This document shows positions 14,795 to 16,592 of a stretch of 16,592 bases of DNA, piece by piece. The position numbers and the translations under genes were made by a program. The stretch comes from Opacimonas sp040514355. Lineage in GTDB: Bacteria > Pseudomonadota > Gammaproteobacteria > Enterobacterales > Alteromonadaceae. A model generated the notes under the pieces. That model had not been told where the DNA came from. It did not search any database and saw only the letters and a list, made by a program, of their open reading frames with translations. The stretch spans positions 1 to 16,592 of the forward strand of contig JBEVCF010000004.1 of the NCBI GenBank assembly GCA_040514355.1, read 5' to 3'. The stretch's first letter is position 1. Each line of letters opens with the position of its first letter.

Positions 14795-14824
14795 TAATCC
14801 GCACAGACATAAAAACCGTAAAGA
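14795..14824 (+). promoter_or_regulatory. Candidate ECF sigma promoter for the LON-domain gene
   Basis: TAATCC (14795-14800), 17 bases, then GTAAAGA (14818-14824). It differs from the other two sites by A for G in the -35 box. A start near 14831 leaves a leader of about 25 bases and places AGGA at 14845-14848 within it. Confidence 0.5.
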
Positions 14825-14855
14825 TAGTGTAAGTTTTATATTGTAGGATGAAATC

Positions 14856-15425
14856 GTGGTTACACACCCTCTTTTCCCATTATCTGCGCATGTGCTCCCA
14901 GGCGGACGGATGGCTTTGCGTATATTCGAACAACGTTACACCCGAATGGTGAAAGAAGCGTGTGCATCTGAGACAGGGTTTGTCATTTGTATGCTTAATT
15001 CACAAGGCGATAAGGAACGCAACGAACACATTTACCCGATAGGTACGTATGTTAGCGTTGTGGATTTTAATCTGCTTGACGATGGATTACTAGGTGTAAC
15101 CGTTGAGGGACAGCGCAATGTTCGTATCACTAATATTCGAACAGAGCATGATGGTTTGCGCATTGGTGATTGCGAAATGATCCCGTCGTGGGAATTCACT
15201 GCGACCAAAGAATTGTTATACCCGATGGATAAAAAGCTTGAAGAGATATTTAAACGCTATCCAGAAGTCAATTCACTCTATGACAAAACAGATTTTGATG
15301 ATCCCATTTGGGTAATTAATCGCTGGCTAGAACTGTTGCCAGTAGATGCACAGAAGAAACAAGAGTTTTTGCAAGAAAATGACTGTAGCAAAATTGTACA
15401 ATACCTGTCAGGACTGGTAGAGTAG
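14856..15425 (+). CDS. LON substrate-binding-domain protein
   Basis: Stand-alone N-terminal LON domain of 189 residues, without the ATPase or Ser-Lys protease domains of Lon. The fold markers are LFPLSAHVLPGGRMALRIFEQRYTRMV near the start, GFVICML, IGTYVSVVDFNLLDDGLLGVTVEGQRNVRI and a helical second half ending in CSKIVQYLSGL. The start is the GTG at 14856, supported by AGGA seven bases upstream; the nearby ATG at 14848 is in another frame. Such proteins are thought to bind unfolded or damaged substrates, but the function is not established. It lies 63 bases before the sigma gene and has its own possible ECF promoter, so a stress role is a fair inference. Confidence 0.92.
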   Translation: MVTHPLFPLSAHVLPGGRMALRIFEQRYTRMVKEACASETGFVICMLNSQGDKERNEHIYPIGTYVSVVDFNLLDDGLLGVTVEGQRNVRITNIRTEHDGLRIGDCEMIPSWEFTATKELLYPMDKKLEEIFKRYPEVNSLYDKTDFDDPIWVINRWLELLPVDAQKKQEFLQENDCSKIVQYLSGLVE

Positions 15426-15429
15426 AAAC

Positions 15430-15458
15430 TGATCTTAATTGGTATCCCTTCGTAAAAA
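15430..15458 (+). promoter_or_regulatory. Candidate autoregulatory ECF promoter of the sigma/anti-sigma pair
   Basis: TGATCT (15430-15435), 16 bases, then GTAAAAA (15452-15458), in the 63-base gap before the sigma gene. Its first eight bases, TGATCTTA, are identical to the site before the five-gene operon. Self-activation is usual for ECF sigma factors. Confidence 0.6.
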
Positions 15459-15488
15459 TAAGAAAGAAATTTGGAAAAGGGATCCGCT

Positions 15489-16103
15489 ATGCTCGTTGGA
15501 ATTGCATTGGAAAATAAAAAAGTTAACACCAGCAAGCCAAAGGAATGTGCACAAGAAATGTCACAACACTTAGTTGCGGTAGCAACTGAGCGCTGTAAGC
15601 GTTCCTATGCCAAAATTTTCGGATATTTTGCACCTAGGTTGAGATCTTATGCCCTAAAACAAATGGGCAATGAAGCGTTAGCAATGGAGCTGGTGCAAGA
15701 CACCATGTCGAATGTGTGGCAAAAAGCGCATTTATTTAATGCTGAGAAAGGCTCGCCATCGACATGGATTTTTACTATTGCGCGAAACATACGGTTCGAT
15801 ATGTTGCGCAAGCTTCAGAACAGAAAAGAAGATATTTGTTCAGACGACTTATGGCCTGTGTTGTGTGAAACCACAGCAGATGTCAATGAGGTGTCGTTAG
15901 ATCAACAAATTACTTTGGAGCAAGTTGGACAGCTGTTTAATAGTTTGCCTGATAAGCAGCGGTCCGTGATAGAAGCTATCTATATAGATGGCAAGTCGCA
16001 GCAAGAAGTCGCAGATCAATTATCGATTCCCTTAGGAACGGTTAAAAGTAGAACTCGGTTAGCTTTGCAGCGATTGAAGGATATGTTAGAAGACAATGAT
16101 TAA
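15489..16103 (+). CDS. ECF RNA polymerase sigma factor, RpoE/ChrR-partner type
   Basis: Extracytoplasmic-function sigma factor of 204 residues that would direct RNA polymerase to TGATC-type promoters. Region 2 spans about 38-110 (YAKIFGYFAPRLRSYALKQ, then LVQDTMSNVWQKAHLF and STWIFTIARNIRFDMLRK). Region 4 spans about 150-200 with the helix-turn-helix SQQEVADQLSIPLGTVKSR. The ATG at 15489 has AAGGGA six bases upstream; a TTG at 15471 would add six residues and is less likely. The residues before about 35 are longer than in many ECF factors. Its partner, the ChrR-like gene, overlaps its end by 8 bases, which fits the RpoE-ChrR pair that answers singlet oxygen in Rhodobacter sphaeroides. Confidence 0.95.
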   Translation: MLVGIALENKKVNTSKPKECAQEMSQHLVAVATERCKRSYAKIFGYFAPRLRSYALKQMGNEALAMELVQDTMSNVWQKAHLFNAEKGSPSTWIFTIARNIRFDMLRKLQNRKEDICSDDLWPVLCETTADVNEVSLDQQITLEQVGQLFNSLPDKQRSVIEAIYIDGKSQQEVADQLSIPLGTVKSRTRLALQRLKDMLEDND

Positions 16104-16592
16104 TTTCCACCCCACTGACAAGCAATTGCGTCAGTTTGCTGAAGGGAATATTTCCTCAGCAATGGCACTTGTAATTTCTGCTCACTGCGATATGTGTTCT
16201 AAATGCGAACAGCATGTCCATGATGTGACTCAAGCATTAGCCCAAGATATCGAAAATGTTGCAGCGCACGAAATGACTGATCCTGCGTTTGAAAAAATGT
16301 TGGCTGAAATTACGGCCAAGCCTATGCTTGATACGCGACCTACGATAACCCCAAAAATTGAGTTAGATGGACGATTTTTTGATGTACCTAAACCGTTGCG
16401 AAGATATGTTCGCAATACGGGTAACTGGTCTAAGTTATTGGGCAAAGTATGGCAAGCACCAGTCGACATCGGTGAAGGAATTGCTGCGCATTTTATATTT
16501 ATGGAAAATGGCGGCCAGGTCCCTGAACATACCCACCGAGGTAATGAGCTAACGTTAGTGGTTAACGGAGAGTTTTCGGATGGCTTAGCTGA
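16096..16592 (+). CDS. chrR: ChrR-type zinc anti-sigma factor, 3' end outside window
   Basis: Cytosolic anti-sigma factor that would hold the neighbouring ECF sigma until singlet oxygen or a related stress releases it. About 165 residues are visible and the frame is still open at the window end. The N-terminal zinc-binding anti-sigma domain has H5 and H30-x3-C34-x2-C37, matching the ZAS motif of R. sphaeroides ChrR (H6, H31, C35, C38 by recall). A cupin-like C-terminal domain begins around residue 90, and the PEHTHRGNELTLVV segment (H-x-H-x3-E) fits the second zinc site. The ATG at 16096 lies inside the sigma gene, with AGAAG upstream. One further zinc histidine is expected beyond the window. 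Confidence 0.94.
   Translation, partial: MINFHPTDKQLRQFAEGNISSAMALVISAHCDMCSKCEQHVHDVTQALAQDIENVAAHEMTDPAFEKMLAEITAKPMLDTRPTITPKIELDGRFFDVPKPLRRYVRNTGNWSKLLGKVWQAPVDIGEGIAAHFIFMENGGQVPEHTHRGNELTLVVNGEFSDGLA

Noticed and set aside
14734..14795. Palindrome plus downstream T8 run as an intrinsic terminator on the + strand
   Set aside because: The T run begins about 20 bases after the repeat, and both flanking genes diverge, so no transcript enters from the left.

Overview
The window looks like a chromosomal segment of a marine gammaproteobacterium of the Alteromonadales type. This rests on protein resemblance and gene order: glyA-nrdR-ribD-ribE-ribB(A)-ribH-nusB-thiL-pgpA facing xseB-ispA-dxs. 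I ran no database search, so the rank below order is open. A 10-base N run (12671-12680) shows this is assembled draft sequence.

Left half (2-6978, + strand): the end of glyA and its terminator, then a compact run for riboflavin synthesis and linked housekeeping genes: nrdR, ribD, ribE, a RibB fused to a degenerate RibA-like domain (RibBX type), ribH, nusB, thiL and pgpA. Spacings are short, and ribH probably has an additional promoter of its own. No gene here supplies GTP cyclohydrolase II, so ribA should lie elsewhere.

Middle (6975-9988, - strand): xseB-ispA-dxs, read toward pgpA; the pgpA and dxs stop codons overlap. IspA and Dxs act in isoprenoid synthesis, and Dxs and ThiL both connect to thiamine diphosphate. 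A 229-base spacer (9989-10217) with three inverted repeats separates xseB from the next unit.

Right half (10218-16592): a tightly coupled - strand operon of five genes (NTF2/SnoaL-like protein, SDR, FAD-dependent amine-oxidase-like flavoprotein, DUF1365 protein, Cfa-like methyltransferase) diverges from a + strand set made of a LON-domain protein, an ECF sigma factor and a ChrR-type zinc anti-sigma factor (cut by the window end). The ECF/ChrR pair resembles the singlet-oxygen response system of Rhodobacter sphaeroides.

The most interesting result is that three promoter-like sites of the same form, T(G/A)ATC(T/C)-N16-17-GTAAA, lie in front of the five-gene operon, the LON gene and the sigma gene itself. 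This suggests a local photo-oxidative-stress regulon that modifies membrane fatty acids. The site before the five-gene operon is overlaid by a near-perfect 38-bp palindrome, which suggests a second regulator. The Cfa-like enzyme lacks two of the residues that hold bicarbonate in cyclopropane synthase, so its product may not be a cyclopropane.
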